A DNA stretch of 64,000 nt from Propionivibrio dicarboxylicus (lineage in GTDB: Bacteria > Pseudomonadota > Gammaproteobacteria > Burkholderiales > Rhodocyclaceae). Under the pieces are notes generated by a model. That model worked only from the letters and a program-made list of their open reading frames with translations. It made no database searches and was not told where the DNA came from. Below are positions 15,137 through 24,655 of the stretch, piece by piece. Both the position numbers and the translations under genes were made by a program. The DNA is taken from assembly GCA_945902805.1 (NCBI GenBank), contig CAMDMZ010000014.1:1-64000 (forward strand). Direction: 5' to 3'. Each line of letters starts with the position of its first letter. Position 1 is the first letter of the stretch.

Positions 15137-15367
15137 AGCAATTTCCAGCATTCCGCCAGACGCCTCTGGAATCGCTTTTGAATGCCGTCAGGTACCCCAT
15201 GACCAATGACCCGACGAAACTCGATCAGAAGCGCCAAAAACGGCAATTTTGATAGTGGTACCGCGAGGAGATGGGGTCGGGGGTTCTCCAGAGTTGCCGG
15301 AATGGCTTGGGAACCCCAATGTAAAGCGGATGAGCCAAACCAAATGGCTCTTCCATTCCCAATAGCC

Positions 15368-15664
15368 TTACTTCTTCTTGGCAGCCTTCTTGCCGGCGAC
15401 GGCGGTCTTGAAGGTGGCGCCGGCAGTGAACTTCGGCGACGTCGATGCTGCTATTTTTAGTGCCGCGCCGGTGGTGGGATTGCGGCCGGTGCGGGCGGCA
15501 CGCTTGACCGACTTGAAGGAGCCGAAGCCAACCAGGGTCACGGTGTCGCCCTTGGCCACGGCCTTGACGATGGCTTCGATGGTGGCGCTCAAGGCGCGTT
15601 CGGCATCGGCTTTTGTGAGTTCGGCGGCCTTCGCAACGGCTTCGATGAGTTCCGATTTATTCAT
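15368..15664 (-). CDS. HU-family DNA-binding protein
   Basis: MNKSELIEAVAKAAELTKADAERAL...DTVTLVGFGSFKSVKRAARTGRNPTTG; lysine-rich tail. Confidence 0.93.
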   Translation of the reverse strand: MNKSELIEAVAKAAELTKADAERALSATIEAIVKAVAKGDTVTLVGFGSFKSVKRAARTGRNPTTGAALKIAASTSPKFTAGATFKTAVAGKKAAKKK

Positions 15665-15699
15665 GGGTGTTGCTCCTTTGCTTGGTGTGGTAAGTCTGA

Positions 15700-15936
15700 T
15701 CAACCGGCCGCTTTGACGACCTTCAAGGCATCCGCCAGATCCTGGTCGGTGAGCCGCCCGTTTTCGAGCAGCCAGATCAACATGGACGTCGGTGTCGGGA
15801 TGTCTCGACCGGACTCATAGCGCGATCCGCCGGATTGGGTTACACCGAAACGTGACCAATAAGCTTGCTGGTTCATTCCGGTTTTTTTGCGGGAATCGGG
15901 GATGCTATCGGGCTTAAATGCTTTCAAACGGGCCAT
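15700..15936 (-). CDS. small XRE/helix-turn-helix-like regulator
   Basis: MARLKAFKPDSIPDSRKKTGMNQQAYWSRFGVTQSGGSRYESGRDIPTPTSMLIWLL resembles Cro/C1-type HTH proteins. Confidence 0.7.
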   Translation of the reverse strand: MARLKAFKPDSIPDSRKKTGMNQQAYWSRFGVTQSGGSRYESGRDIPTPTSMLIWLLENGRLTDQDLADALKVVKAAG

Positions 15937-16513
15937 GGCGGTCTTTCAGTTCATTGGGATTGATGATTTTGCCATGACCATCGCATTTTGCGCTCATTGC
16001 GCCTGCCGCTGAACGCTGTTTCCAGTGCTAAACGATCATTCACGGCGGCAAAGAAGACATACGTGAATTTCCCCGAAAAAGGGAATTCCCTGGAAAGGGG
16101 CAACCAGGAAGGAGTGTGACGGGGTTGCTATCGCTGATCGGGAGCGTCGGCCGATTTGTCCACAAGCGGATGGATGGCACCGAGGTCAAGGTAGTGGTTG
16201 ATTTATCGGTCGACTTCACGGGGCACAGCATATTCATGCTCTGTAAAACCCCACAAGAATCGCTTGAGAGCCATATCCAGCAAGGAACTCACCATAATTT
16301 CAAGTCACACAGCACGAACCAAAATATAGGGCTACTAACAAAAACGCCAAAGGACTCGAAGTGAAGTGGCCCTATCAAGAATAGGTCGCATACTTAGCGG
16401 GAGGGTAATAGGATGGCGTATCGACCGCCGATGCACTAGTAAGTCATAACTCAATGTTATTGCAATTAATTTATACGCCAAGCCCACAACAATCCATATC
16501 AGAGCAATGTGCA

Positions 16514-16535
16514 GACCTACTGTATATAGTAGGTC
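16514..16535. promoter_or_regulatory. dyad GACCTACTgtatatAGTAGGTC (operator-like)
   Basis: 8-bp arms with 6-nt AT-rich centre upstream of the integrase. Confidence 0.35.
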
Positions 16536-16892
16536 GACTGCCGATCATCACTAGATAAATTAGTAACCCAATGATTTCATTATCGGAAAGGTTTTTATGT
16601 TTCAACGGAAGGCTATTGCTGATTGAATTGCTCAACGTCACTTTTTTTTAACGGAGCAAATAATGCAGTCAGCCAAGCCCGCCCAACGCATCAGGAAACA
16701 CCCCCATGAATCTTGCTATCAGGCGTATGGCAGTCTTGACTGAATATCTTGCGCACTATCGTGTTCAAGGTTCATCCGATAAGCAATACTTCGCAGCCAT
16801 GGGGTTTCCCAAGAGGCGCAATTCATAACAGGTGACTTAAAGGGGGAATTGATCGCTAGTTCAAAGGTAGCCTGACGATAAAGTGCTCGACA

Positions 16893-18434
16893 TTGTTTCG
16901 TTGGAGCGCAGCAGTGCAGCAAAGCAAAAAAACAGAGATGTCAGGGACCCTAGTGGCGCCAGCCTCATATGTCACGATCCCGCTCGCAGCAGCTATAACT
17001 GGTTTGAGCGAAAAGGCGATCCGCCGAAAGATCGAGGATGGCAAATGGATCGAAGGGCGAGAGTTTCGGCGCTCTCCTGACGGTGGGATTTTTATCAGCG
17101 TAAAAAGGATTTATCAAATGGGTCGAAGCGGCAGCGGCGTAGATGTGCGCGAAAGCAGCATCAGGATCAAATTTGTCCTGAATGGGGAAACCATCCGCGA
17201 GCGCCTAACAATAAACGGTAAATCTCTCGATCCAACACCTGCCAATCGAAAGTACGCTGAACGCATGGCAGCAGAGATCAAGCGCCGTATCGAGTTAGGT
17301 AATTTCAGTTTTGCTGAATTCTTTCCTGATTCGGCCAGAGCCAGAACCGAGAAGGATGAAGCCACAACGTTCGGGAAGTTGGCCGACCTATGGCTGGAAT
17401 CCTGCGGTCGTCTAGCCGAAGCATCACGCAGTCAGTACGCGTCCGCCGTCAGGTTGTGGAAAGGTCTGCTCGGTGAGGACACTTTAATTCGTGACATCAC
17501 ACACAAAACGCTAGCATCCAAAATTGGTGCTCACAAATGGTCATCAGAAAAGAAACACAATAACTATTTGATTGCACTGCGCGGCATTTTCAAACTTGAA
17601 TATCCTGGTCCCGCCACCGTTCATAACCCCATGAATGGCATCAAGGACATGAAAGTAGTGAAAACCCTGCCAGATCCACTGTCGACCTCAGAGCGGGATG
17701 CAATTTTGGGCGATATGAAGACTCAATACGACGAACGGGTGCATGCCTACTTCCAATGGATGTTCTACACAGGCATGCGCCCCGAGGAAGCCATTGCCCT
17801 ACGTTGGTCCGACATCGATTGGAATCGCATGACGGTGCGAATCCAGCGGGTAAGAACATTCAAGGGGACAGAGCGGGATGGATCAAAAACCCATTCCGAA
17901 CGGGAAGTGGATCTGTTACCCCAAGCAGTCGATGCACTTTTGACAATGAAGCCCTACACCTACATGTTGAAGATCGAGCGCGAGGACGATAGCGATTCAG
18001 CAGCAGATATTTTTCAAAATCCAGTCACCGGGCGTGCATGGCATGACGAACGCTCGCAGCGGGACACCTTCTGGCGCCCTTCGCTAAAGCGACTGGAAAT
18101 CCGCTGGCGCACTGCTTATAACACACGGCATACCTTTGCCACGGTTGCCCTGATGGCCGCCGTCGCCCCCGCTTATATTGCTAACCAACTTGGTCACTCG
18201 GTGAAGATGCTCCTCGAGAAGTACGCGCGCTGGCTTTCGGAAAACGATGATGGATCGGCCCGTGCCAAGTTGGCTGCGGCCATGGCAGTTTCCAAACCGG
18301 AAACCGCGAATTCGTCCCAAATTCGTCCCAAAAAACGAATGGGGCAGCCTAAGTTGCTGCCCCATAAGGATAATTTTGGTAGGCGGTATTGGAATCGAAC
18401 CAACGACCTCCACGATGTCAACGTGGCGCTCTAA
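16893..18434 (+). CDS. tyrosine recombinase / integrase
   Basis: YTGMRPEEAIALRWSDIDW, RHTFATVALMAAVAPAYIANQLGHSVKMLLEKYARW (tyrosine integrase R...HxxR...Y); stop lies inside the antisense strand of tRNA-Val. Confidence 0.93.
   Translation: MFRWSAAVQQSKKTEMSGTLVAPASYVTIPLAAAITGLSEKAIRRKIEDGKWIEGREFRRSPDGGIFISVKRIYQMGRSGSGVDVRESSIRIKFVLNGETIRERLTINGKSLDPTPANRKYAERMAAEIKRRIELGNFSFAEFFPDSARARTEKDEATTFGKLADLWLESCGRLAEASRSQYASAVRLWKGLLGEDTLIRDITHKTLASKIGAHKWSSEKKHNNYLIALRGIFKLEYPGPATVHNPMNGIKDMKVVKTLPDPLSTSERDAILGDMKTQYDERVHAYFQWMFYTGMRPEEAIALRWSDIDWNRMTVRIQRVRTFKGTERDGSKTHSEREVDLLPQAVDALLTMKPYTYMLKIEREDDSDSAADIFQNPVTGRAWHDERSQRDTFWRPSLKRLEIRWRTAYNTRHTFATVALMAAVAPAYIANQLGHSVKMLLEKYARWLSENDDGSARAKLAAAMAVSKPETANSSQIRPKKRMGQPKLLPHKDNFGRRYWNRTNDLHDVNVAL
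18341..18363 (-). terminator. candidate intrinsic terminator downstream of tRNA-Val
   Basis: minus strand GGGGCAGC-AACTTAG-GCTGCCCC then ATTCGTTTTTT; located inside the integrase 3' coding end. Confidence 0.65.
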
Positions 18435-18453
18435 CCAGCTGAGCTAACCGCCT
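18377..18453 (-). tRNA. tRNA-Val (GAC)
   Basis: minus strand AGGCGGTTAGCTCAGCTGGTTAGAGCGCCACGTTGACATCGTGGAGGTCGTTGGTTCGATTCCAATACCGCCTACCA; cloverleaf folds, anticodon GAC, encoded CCA. Confidence 0.95.
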
Positions 18454-18574
18454 AAGTAAGGCGCCGAATTATACGGATCAGCGTTGCTTAGTCAATACGC
18501 AAATCGATTGAATTCTTCGGAAAATTGATTTCGTTAAAACTTGCGAAGCGAGAACCCCATTCTTGGAATGTTGC

Positions 18575-18598
18575 CGCCGTGCCGCCAGAACCGACTTT
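18575..18598 (-). repeat. diverged copy of the 25-bp dispersed repeat
   Basis: minus strand AAAGTCGGTTCTGGCGGCACGGCG; intergenic between tRNA-Val and sodB. Confidence 0.5.
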
Positions 18599-18650
18599 CC
18601 AAGCAAAAACGGCGCCACAGCACCGCTGTTACTCGGAAAGAGATCAGACC

Positions 18651-19235
18651 TTAAGCGAAATTCTGAGCCACAAAGTCCCAATTGACCAAGCTGCCCAGGA
18701 ATGTCTCGACAAATTTCGGTCGCAGGTTGCGGTAATCAACGTAATAGGCGTGTTCCCATACATCGACGCAAAGCAGCGCCTTGTCAGCCGTGGTCAGCGG
18801 CGTACCAGCGGCGCCCATGTTGACGATGTCGAGTGAGCCGTCGGACTTCTTCACCAGCCAGGTCCAGCCCGAGCCGAAGTTACCGACCGCCGAGGTCTGG
18901 AAGGCTTTCTTGAATTCGTCGAGCGAGCCCCACTTAGCGTTGATGGCATCGGCCAGCGCGCCGGTCGGGGCACCACCACCGGCAGGCTTCATGCAGTTCC
19001 AGAAGAAGGTGTGATTCCAGACTTGGGCGGAGTTGTTGTAGATGCCACCGGCTGGCGCTTTTTTGATAATGGCTTCGAGATCAAGAGATTCGTAGTCCGT
19101 GCCCTTGATCAAATTGTTCAGGTTGGTGACGTAGGCCTGATGATGCTTGGAGTAGTGATAGTCGAAAGTCTCTTCGGACATGTGCGGAACCAAGGCGTTC
19201 TTGGCATACGGCAGGGCGGGCAGGGTGTGTTCCAT
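18651..19235 (-). CDS. sodB: superoxide dismutase (Fe type)
   Basis: MEHTLPALPYAKNALVPHMSEETFDYHYSKHHQAYVTNLN...VDVWEHAYYVDYRN. Confidence 0.95.
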   Translation of the reverse strand: MEHTLPALPYAKNALVPHMSEETFDYHYSKHHQAYVTNLNNLIKGTDYESLDLEAIIKKAPAGGIYNNSAQVWNHTFFWNCMKPAGGGAPTGALADAINAKWGSLDEFKKAFQTSAVGNFGSGWTWLVKKSDGSLDIVNMGAAGTPLTTADKALLCVDVWEHAYYVDYRNLRPKFVETFLGSLVNWDFVAQNFA

Positions 19236-19326
19236 GAGTTTCTCCTAGGGATACAAAGTGACAAGAATCGAGACAAAACGGATACGAAAAGACGATTTTT
19301 AAAGTATTTACTTAATGTTGACTATT

Positions 19327-20727
19327 TTAGTATGGTTTCTCTTCGGAAGCAATGCCAGATACAGGAGTGGGGGCAATTTCGGTGTTTTCAATACGGGCGT
19401 CGGCGCGGCCCATGGCAAGCTGAAGCGAAACAGTTGAGCCGATAGCTAACTGGTCGGCTCGACTGACGATGGCACCGTCGCTGTCGCGCACGATGGCATA
19501 GCCACGGGCGACGGTCGCCTCCGGATTCAAGTGGGCAAGCGCGGAGGTGGCCTGCCGCAGTCTTTGATTGAAGTGGCTCAGTCTGGAGTCGCCGGCTTGA
19601 CGTAATCGATGACCTAGCAAATCAATTCGGTGGCGCGAATGCTCAAGGCGCGGCGCGGCGCGAATGAGTCGGGACTGAAGGCACAAAAGCTCATGTTTGG
19701 CATCGTGATGACGGTGTTGTATTGCGTTTTTTAGTCGGTTGTCGAGCAATGCGAGATAATCCCGTTGTTGCGCTAGTCGTGTCGCGGGGTGAATTAGACG
19801 GATGGCATAATCGTCGAGTCGTTGCTGTAGCCGCTCAAGCTGGCGGGCCAAGCCTCGCTGCAAGCCAACATCGAGTTTCCTAAGTTCGGCCGCCGCGATG
19901 ACCCAGCCCTGCGTGGCAATTTCGGCCGCTGCCGTGGGCGTGGCGGCACGGATGTCGGCCACCCAGTCGACGATGGTGGTATCCGATTCATGACCAACGC
20001 CGGTGATCGACGGCAGCCGACAGACGGCAAGTGCGCGGGCGACTAGTTCTTCATTGAAGGCCCAGAGGTCTTCGATACTGCCGCCACCACGGACCAGTAA
20101 GAGCAGTTCACCACGGCCATCGCTAGAGGCTTCTGCAATAGCCGCAGCGATTCGTTCTGCGGCGCCGTCGCCCTGCACCGATGTCGGGTAAAGAATCAAC
20201 TGAATTTGCGGTGCACGGCGCCTGAAGGCGGCAATGACATCTTGTAATGCGGCAGCCTGCGGCGAACTGACGATCGCGATAGTGCGCGGAAAGTGGGGCA
20301 GACTGCGCTTGCGTTCAGACGCGAATAGTCCTTCGCCCTCGAGTTTTAGCCGTAGTTGTGCAAAGGCTTCATAAAGCCGACCGAGGCCGGCACGGCGCAG
20401 AGCTTCAATGCCCAGTTGGAAGTCGCCACGTGCTTCGTAAAGTGAAACCAGGGCGCGCGCTTCAACTTGTTGCCCATTGGCGAGTTGCCACGAAACCAGT
20501 TGCGCGCGCGAACGGAACATGACACAGCGGACTTGTGCGTTTTCGTCCTTGAGGCTGAAGTAAATATGGCCAGAGGCAGCGCGAGTCAGGTTGGAGATTT
20601 CACCGGCGACCCATAGCAAAGGGATTTCGCGCTCCAGTAGCGTGCGGGTGAGACGATTAAGCTCAGTAACGGAGACGACGGAGGTGGCCACTTGGCAGCG
20701 AGTCGGTGACTGCGCGAAACGGAACAT
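19327..20727 (-). CDS. xseA: exodeoxyribonuclease VII large subunit
   Basis: VTELNRLTRTLLEREIPLLWVAGEISNLTRAASGHIYFSLKDENAQVRCVMF; VRGGGSIEDLWAFNEE. Confidence 0.95.
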   Translation of the reverse strand: MFRFAQSPTRCQVATSVVSVTELNRLTRTLLEREIPLLWVAGEISNLTRAASGHIYFSLKDENAQVRCVMFRSRAQLVSWQLANGQQVEARALVSLYEARGDFQLGIEALRRAGLGRLYEAFAQLRLKLEGEGLFASERKRSLPHFPRTIAIVSSPQAAALQDVIAAFRRRAPQIQLILYPTSVQGDGAAERIAAAIAEASSDGRGELLLLVRGGGSIEDLWAFNEELVARALAVCRLPSITGVGHESDTTIVDWVADIRAATPTAAAEIATQGWVIAAAELRKLDVGLQRGLARQLERLQQRLDDYAIRLIHPATRLAQQRDYLALLDNRLKNAIQHRHHDAKHELLCLQSRLIRAAPRLEHSRHRIDLLGHRLRQAGDSRLSHFNQRLRQATSALAHLNPEATVARGYAIVRDSDGAIVSRADQLAIGSTVSLQLAMGRADARIENTEIAPTPVSGIASEEKPY

Positions 20728-21004
20728 TTAGCGCAGTGTTTGTCAAGGTAAGGATTCTATATGATCCACATCACCGCCAGAAACCGCGTGAAACCACCCT
20801 GAAACACTGATGGTTGCGTTGTTAGTAATTTAACTTATTGTTTTTAAATGGAATAACTACCGGCTGTTTTTTGCGCAAAGGACAAAAAGTCCTTTCCTGG
20901 CGTCGACTTAGCGCTACTTCATGTGGGCTGTCCACATGGTTATCCACAGATTTTGTGGATAAGCGTGATGAGGCTTTTGCTCTTGGCACAGGTCCGAAAG
21001 CTGC

Positions 21005-21577
21005 CTATGCCACGAGGGGAACACCGCCGACGATGGTCCATACGCCAGTGATGATAAAAAGTGTGGCGGCAATCCAGCGAATTTTGTCCAGAGGCAGGCG
21101 TTGCGCAAGTTTTTCGCCGATGATCACGGCAGGGACATTGGCCAGCATCATGCCGAAGGTGGTGCCGAGTACCACGGCACCCAGTGCACCCGAAAACTGC
21201 GCGCCGAGCGCGATGGTTGCCAGTTGCGTCTTGTCGCCCATTTCGGCGATGAAGAAGGCGATCGTGGTAGTGACAAAGGCACCCGCACGATGCACCTTTG
21301 GCTCGTCGTCGAGCGAATCCGGATGCAGCGTCCATAGGCCGAAGGCGATGAACACCAGTCCCGTGATCCACGATAGCCAGTTGGGCGGGATCATGCTGGC
21401 CAGCCAAACTCCGACCGAACCGGCCAAGGCGTGATTCAGTACGGTTGCCACAAAAATGCCGGCGATGATGGCGCCGGGCTTGCGCAGGCGAGCAGCGAGA
21501 ACGAAGGACAGCAACTGGGTTTTATCGCCGATTTCGGCGATGGCCACCAATGTCGTGGCCGTCAGAAATGCATCCAT
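21005..21577 (-). CDS. TMEM165/Gdt1 (MneA-type) family membrane protein
   Basis: two EIGDKTQL / EMGDKTQL motifs (AEIGDKTQLLSFVLAAR, AEMGDKTQLATIALGA). Confidence 0.9.
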   Translation of the reverse strand: MDAFLTATTLVAIAEIGDKTQLLSFVLAARLRKPGAIIAGIFVATVLNHALAGSVGVWLASMIPPNWLSWITGLVFIAFGLWTLHPDSLDDEPKVHRAGAFVTTTIAFFIAEMGDKTQLATIALGAQFSGALGAVVLGTTFGMMLANVPAVIIGEKLAQRLPLDKIRWIAATLFIITGVWTIVGGVPLVA

Positions 21578-21586
21578 CGTCGCGGT

Positions 21587-22036
21587 TTAGGCGGGATTGC
21601 CGCGATGAGGGCAGGCGGTCTTGGTGCAATCTACGTACAAAGTCAAAGCGTGTTCGTTCAGGGCAAAGCCGCGCTCTTTGGCGATGCGTGCCTGTCGTTT
21701 CTCAATTTCGGGATCATAGAATTCCTCAACGCGGCCACACTGCAAGCAGACCAGATGGTCGTGATGCCGTCCCTCGTTAAGTTCGAAAATGGCTTTGCCA
21801 GATTCGAAGTGATGGCGCTCAAGGAGGCCGGCTTGTTCGAACTGGGTCAGTACGCGGTAGACCGTGGCGAGGCCGATATCCATGTCCTCCTTGAGCAACA
21901 GGCGGTAAATATCTTCCGCCGTCATGTGGCGTTCGGACTCCGTCTCCTGTGCCTTCTTCTGGAACAGTTCGAGGATCTTCATGCGCGGCACAGTGGCTTT
22001 TAGGCCGCTGCTTTTAAGGTCGCTGGAGTTCGGCAT
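21587..22036 (-). CDS. fur: ferric uptake regulator
   Basis: [16 protein letters not shown]...[42 protein letters not shown]...[16 protein letters not shown]. Confidence 0.95.
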   Translation of the reverse strand: MPNSSDLKSSGLKATVPRMKILELFQKKAQETESERHMTAEDIYRLLLKEDMDIGLATVYRVLTQFEQAGLLERHHFESGKAIFELNEGRHHDHLVCLQCGRVEEFYDPEIEKRQARIAKERGFALNEHALTLYVDCTKTACPHRGNPA

Positions 22037-22165
22037 GGGATGGACGGGAGAGATCGCCTGGGAAAGTGGGTGACGGGTTGAAAACTGCGGTAACAGGATA
22101 GCGCAGAGCCCTATGATATAGTCCGGCCGAATTGATTGGAACCGGTGTTTGACACCTTGTCGCCC

Positions 22166-22633
22166 ATGCGCATCCCGTTTATGAAACTACCTCTGTTGAT
22201 TGCCGTGCCGTTGCTGGCGGCCTGTTCCAGTACATCGGGGATTACCTCGTACCTGAGTCCCTACCGGGTCGACGTTCGGCAGGGCAATTATGTGTCCCAG
22301 GAAATGGTCGTCCAGCTCAAACCGGGGCAGACGCGAGATCAGGTGCGGTTCATCTTGGGGTCGCCACTGGTCACCGATATTTTCCATGCCGACCGCTGGG
22401 ATTACGTTTACCGCTTCAAGCCGGGTCGGGGTGAGGCTCAGGAACGGCGGCTGACCGTATTCTTCGTCGACAACAAGCTGTCGCGAGTTGCCGGCGATGT
22501 GGTCGCCAATGACACCAAGACGGGTGCCGATGCGATGCGTCCGACTGCGCGCGTCATCGAAATCGAGCGTCCGGTTGAAGAGCCAACGATTACTCGCGTT
22601 ATCCGCGACATCGTTGATGAGAAGACCCAATGA
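22166..22633 (+). CDS. bamE: outer membrane assembly lipoprotein BamE
   Basis: lipobox [57 protein letters not shown]. Confidence 0.93.
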   Translation: MRIPFMKLPLLIAVPLLAACSSTSGITSYLSPYRVDVRQGNYVSQEMVVQLKPGQTRDQVRFILGSPLVTDIFHADRWDYVYRFKPGRGEAQERRLTVFFVDNKLSRVAGDVVANDTKTGADAMRPTARVIEIERPVEEPTITRVIRDIVDEKTQ

Positions 22634-23439
22634 GCGAACGAATCCGCTACGCGATCGCCGGGTGCACCGGCCGCATGGGCCGCACCTTGATCGAAGCCGT
22701 GCTGAACGATGAGCAGTCTGAACTGGTTGCCGCATTGGAGCATCCCGCGAGCCCGGAATTGGGCAAGGATGCCGCACAGTTTCTTGGCGCTCCGTGTAGT
22801 GTATTGATCGAATCAGATATCGATGCCGCGCTGGCCAAGGCCGATTGCCTGATTGATTTCACGCGCCCCGAAGGTACCTTGGCGCATCTGGAGGTTTGTC
22901 GTCGTCATGGCGTGCATATTGCTGTCGGCACCACGGGCTTTTCGGTTGAAGGCAAACGCGCCATCGCCGATGCGGCGCAGGAGATCCCGGTGGTGTTCGC
23001 ACCGAACATGGCGGTGGGCGTGAATGCCGTATTCAAGTTGCTCGACGTGGCCGCACGTATCCTCAACCAGGGTTACGACATTGAAGTGATCGAGGCGCAC
23101 CATCGGCACAAGGTTGATGCGCCGTCTGGTACCGCGCTGCGCATGGGCGAAGTAGTTGCGGCGGCGCTTGGCCGTGACCTGGCCGACTGCGCCGTTTATG
23201 GCCGTGAAGGTCATACCGGCGAACGTCCGGAGACCCAGATCGGTTTTTCGACCATACGCGGTGGCGATATTGTCGGTGATCACACCGTCTTATTTGCCGG
23301 AACCGGTGAGCGCATCGAAATCACCCACAAATCAGCCAGTCGCATGTCCTACGCGCTGGGTGCCTTGCGTGCCGGACGCTTCATGCGTGAGCGCAAGAAT
23401 GGTCTTTACGACATGCAGGACGTTCTCGGGCTGCGCTGA
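22630..23439 (+). CDS. dapB: 4-hydroxy-tetrahydrodipicolinate reductase
   Basis: [52 protein letters not shown]. Confidence 0.96.
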   Translation: MSERIRYAIAGCTGRMGRTLIEAVLNDEQSELVAALEHPASPELGKDAAQFLGAPCSVLIESDIDAALAKADCLIDFTRPEGTLAHLEVCRRHGVHIAVGTTGFSVEGKRAIADAAQEIPVVFAPNMAVGVNAVFKLLDVAARILNQGYDIEVIEAHHRHKVDAPSGTALRMGEVVAAALGRDLADCAVYGREGHTGERPETQIGFSTIRGGDIVGDHTVLFAGTGERIEITHKSASRMSYALGALRAGRFMRERKNGLYDMQDVLGLR

Positions 23440-23509
23440 TCGGCTATAATTACGCGGTTTGCCCGTAGCCGTAGCAATCCGCTGCAAATTTGCCCTTCAG
23501 GAGCCCGCC

Positions 23510-24655
23510 GTGTCCCCCGCGATTACCCCCCCGCCCGCCCTTCTTGCACTTGCCGACGGGACGGTTTTTCGAGGCAAGAGCATAGGGTCTGCTGGCAGCA
23601 GTGTCGGCGAAGTCGTGTTCAACACGGCCATGTCCGGCTATCAGGAGATCCTGACCGATCCGTCCTACACCCGGCAGATCGTCACCTTGACCTACCCCCA
23701 TATCGGCAATTACGGTATCAATCAGGAAGATCGTGAAGCCGGCCGCATCTATGCCGCCGGTCTGGTGATCCGCGATCTTCCCCTGCTGGCCTCGAACTTC
23801 CGCAGCGAGATGACGCTTGATGCGTATCTCAAGAGCGAGAACATCCTCGGTATCGCCGATATCGATACCCGCAAGCTGACCCGCGTCCTGCGCGAAAAGG
23901 GTGCCCAGGCCGGTTGCCTGATGGCTGGCGAAAACATCGATGTCGACGCGGCCATCACCCAGGCCCGCGCCTTCCCCGGTTTGGCTGGCATGGACTTGGC
24001 CAAGGTGGTGACGGCCGACAAGGCCTACGACTGGACCGAGAGTGAATGGAAACTCGGTGCTGGCTATACGGCGGCGGCGAACGCCAGGTTTCATGTCGTG
24101 GCTTACGACTTTGGCGTCAAGCGCAACATCCTGCGCATGTTGGCCTCGCGTGGGTGCAAGATTACTGTCGTTCCGGCGCAAACTCCTGCAGCCGACGTGC
24201 TGGCTATGAATCCCGATGGTGTGTTTTTGTCCAACGGCCCCGGTGATCCGGAACCGTGCGATTACGCAGTTGCCGCGATCCGTGAATTCCTCGACAAGAA
24301 ATTGCCGACTTTCGGTATCTGCCTCGGTCATCAACTGATGGCCTTGGCGGCCGGTGGCAAGACGCTGAAGATGAAGTTCGGCCACCATGGTGCCAACCAT
24401 CCGGTCAAGGATCTCGACTCCGACCAGGTCTTGATCACGAGCCAGAACCACGGCTTCGCCGCAGATCCGGCGACACTGCCAGCCAACGTCAAGGTGACGC
24501 ATGTGTCGCTGTTCGACGGCAGCCTGCAAGGCATGGCCTGGACCGACCGACCGGCCCTGTGTTTCCAGGGGCACCCGGAAGCCAGCCCCGGCCCGCATGA
24601 CGTTTCCTACCTTTTTGATCGCTTCATCAAGCTGATGGAGCAAAAAAATGCCTAA
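23510..24655 (+). CDS. carA: carbamoyl-phosphate synthase small subunit
   Basis: [51 protein letters not shown]; probable GTG start at 23510. Confidence 0.95.
   Translation: MSPAITPPPALLALADGTVFRGKSIGSAGSSVGEVVFNTAMSGYQEILTDPSYTRQIVTLTYPHIGNYGINQEDREAGRIYAAGLVIRDLPLLASNFRSEMTLDAYLKSENILGIADIDTRKLTRVLREKGAQAGCLMAGENIDVDAAITQARAFPGLAGMDLAKVVTADKAYDWTESEWKLGAGYTAAANARFHVVAYDFGVKRNILRMLASRGCKITVVPAQTPAADVLAMNPDGVFLSNGPGDPEPCDYAVAAIREFLDKKLPTFGICLGHQLMALAAGGKTLKMKFGHHGANHPVKDLDSDQVLITSQNHGFAADPATLPANVKVTHVSLFDGSLQGMAWTDRPALCFQGHPEASPGPHDVSYLFDRFIKLMEQKNA

Noticed and set aside
14762-15151. 129-aa minus-strand ORF over the heptamer array
   Set aside because: Composition is low-quality and it would translate the alternating Z-type tract; treated as non-coding
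16080-16091. 12-bp palindrome AGGGAATTCCCT
   Set aside because: Short isolated palindrome; not enough evidence for function
16040-16364. Overlapping small ORFs between the HTH gene and the integrase
   Set aside because: No recognisable domains or ribosome-binding support
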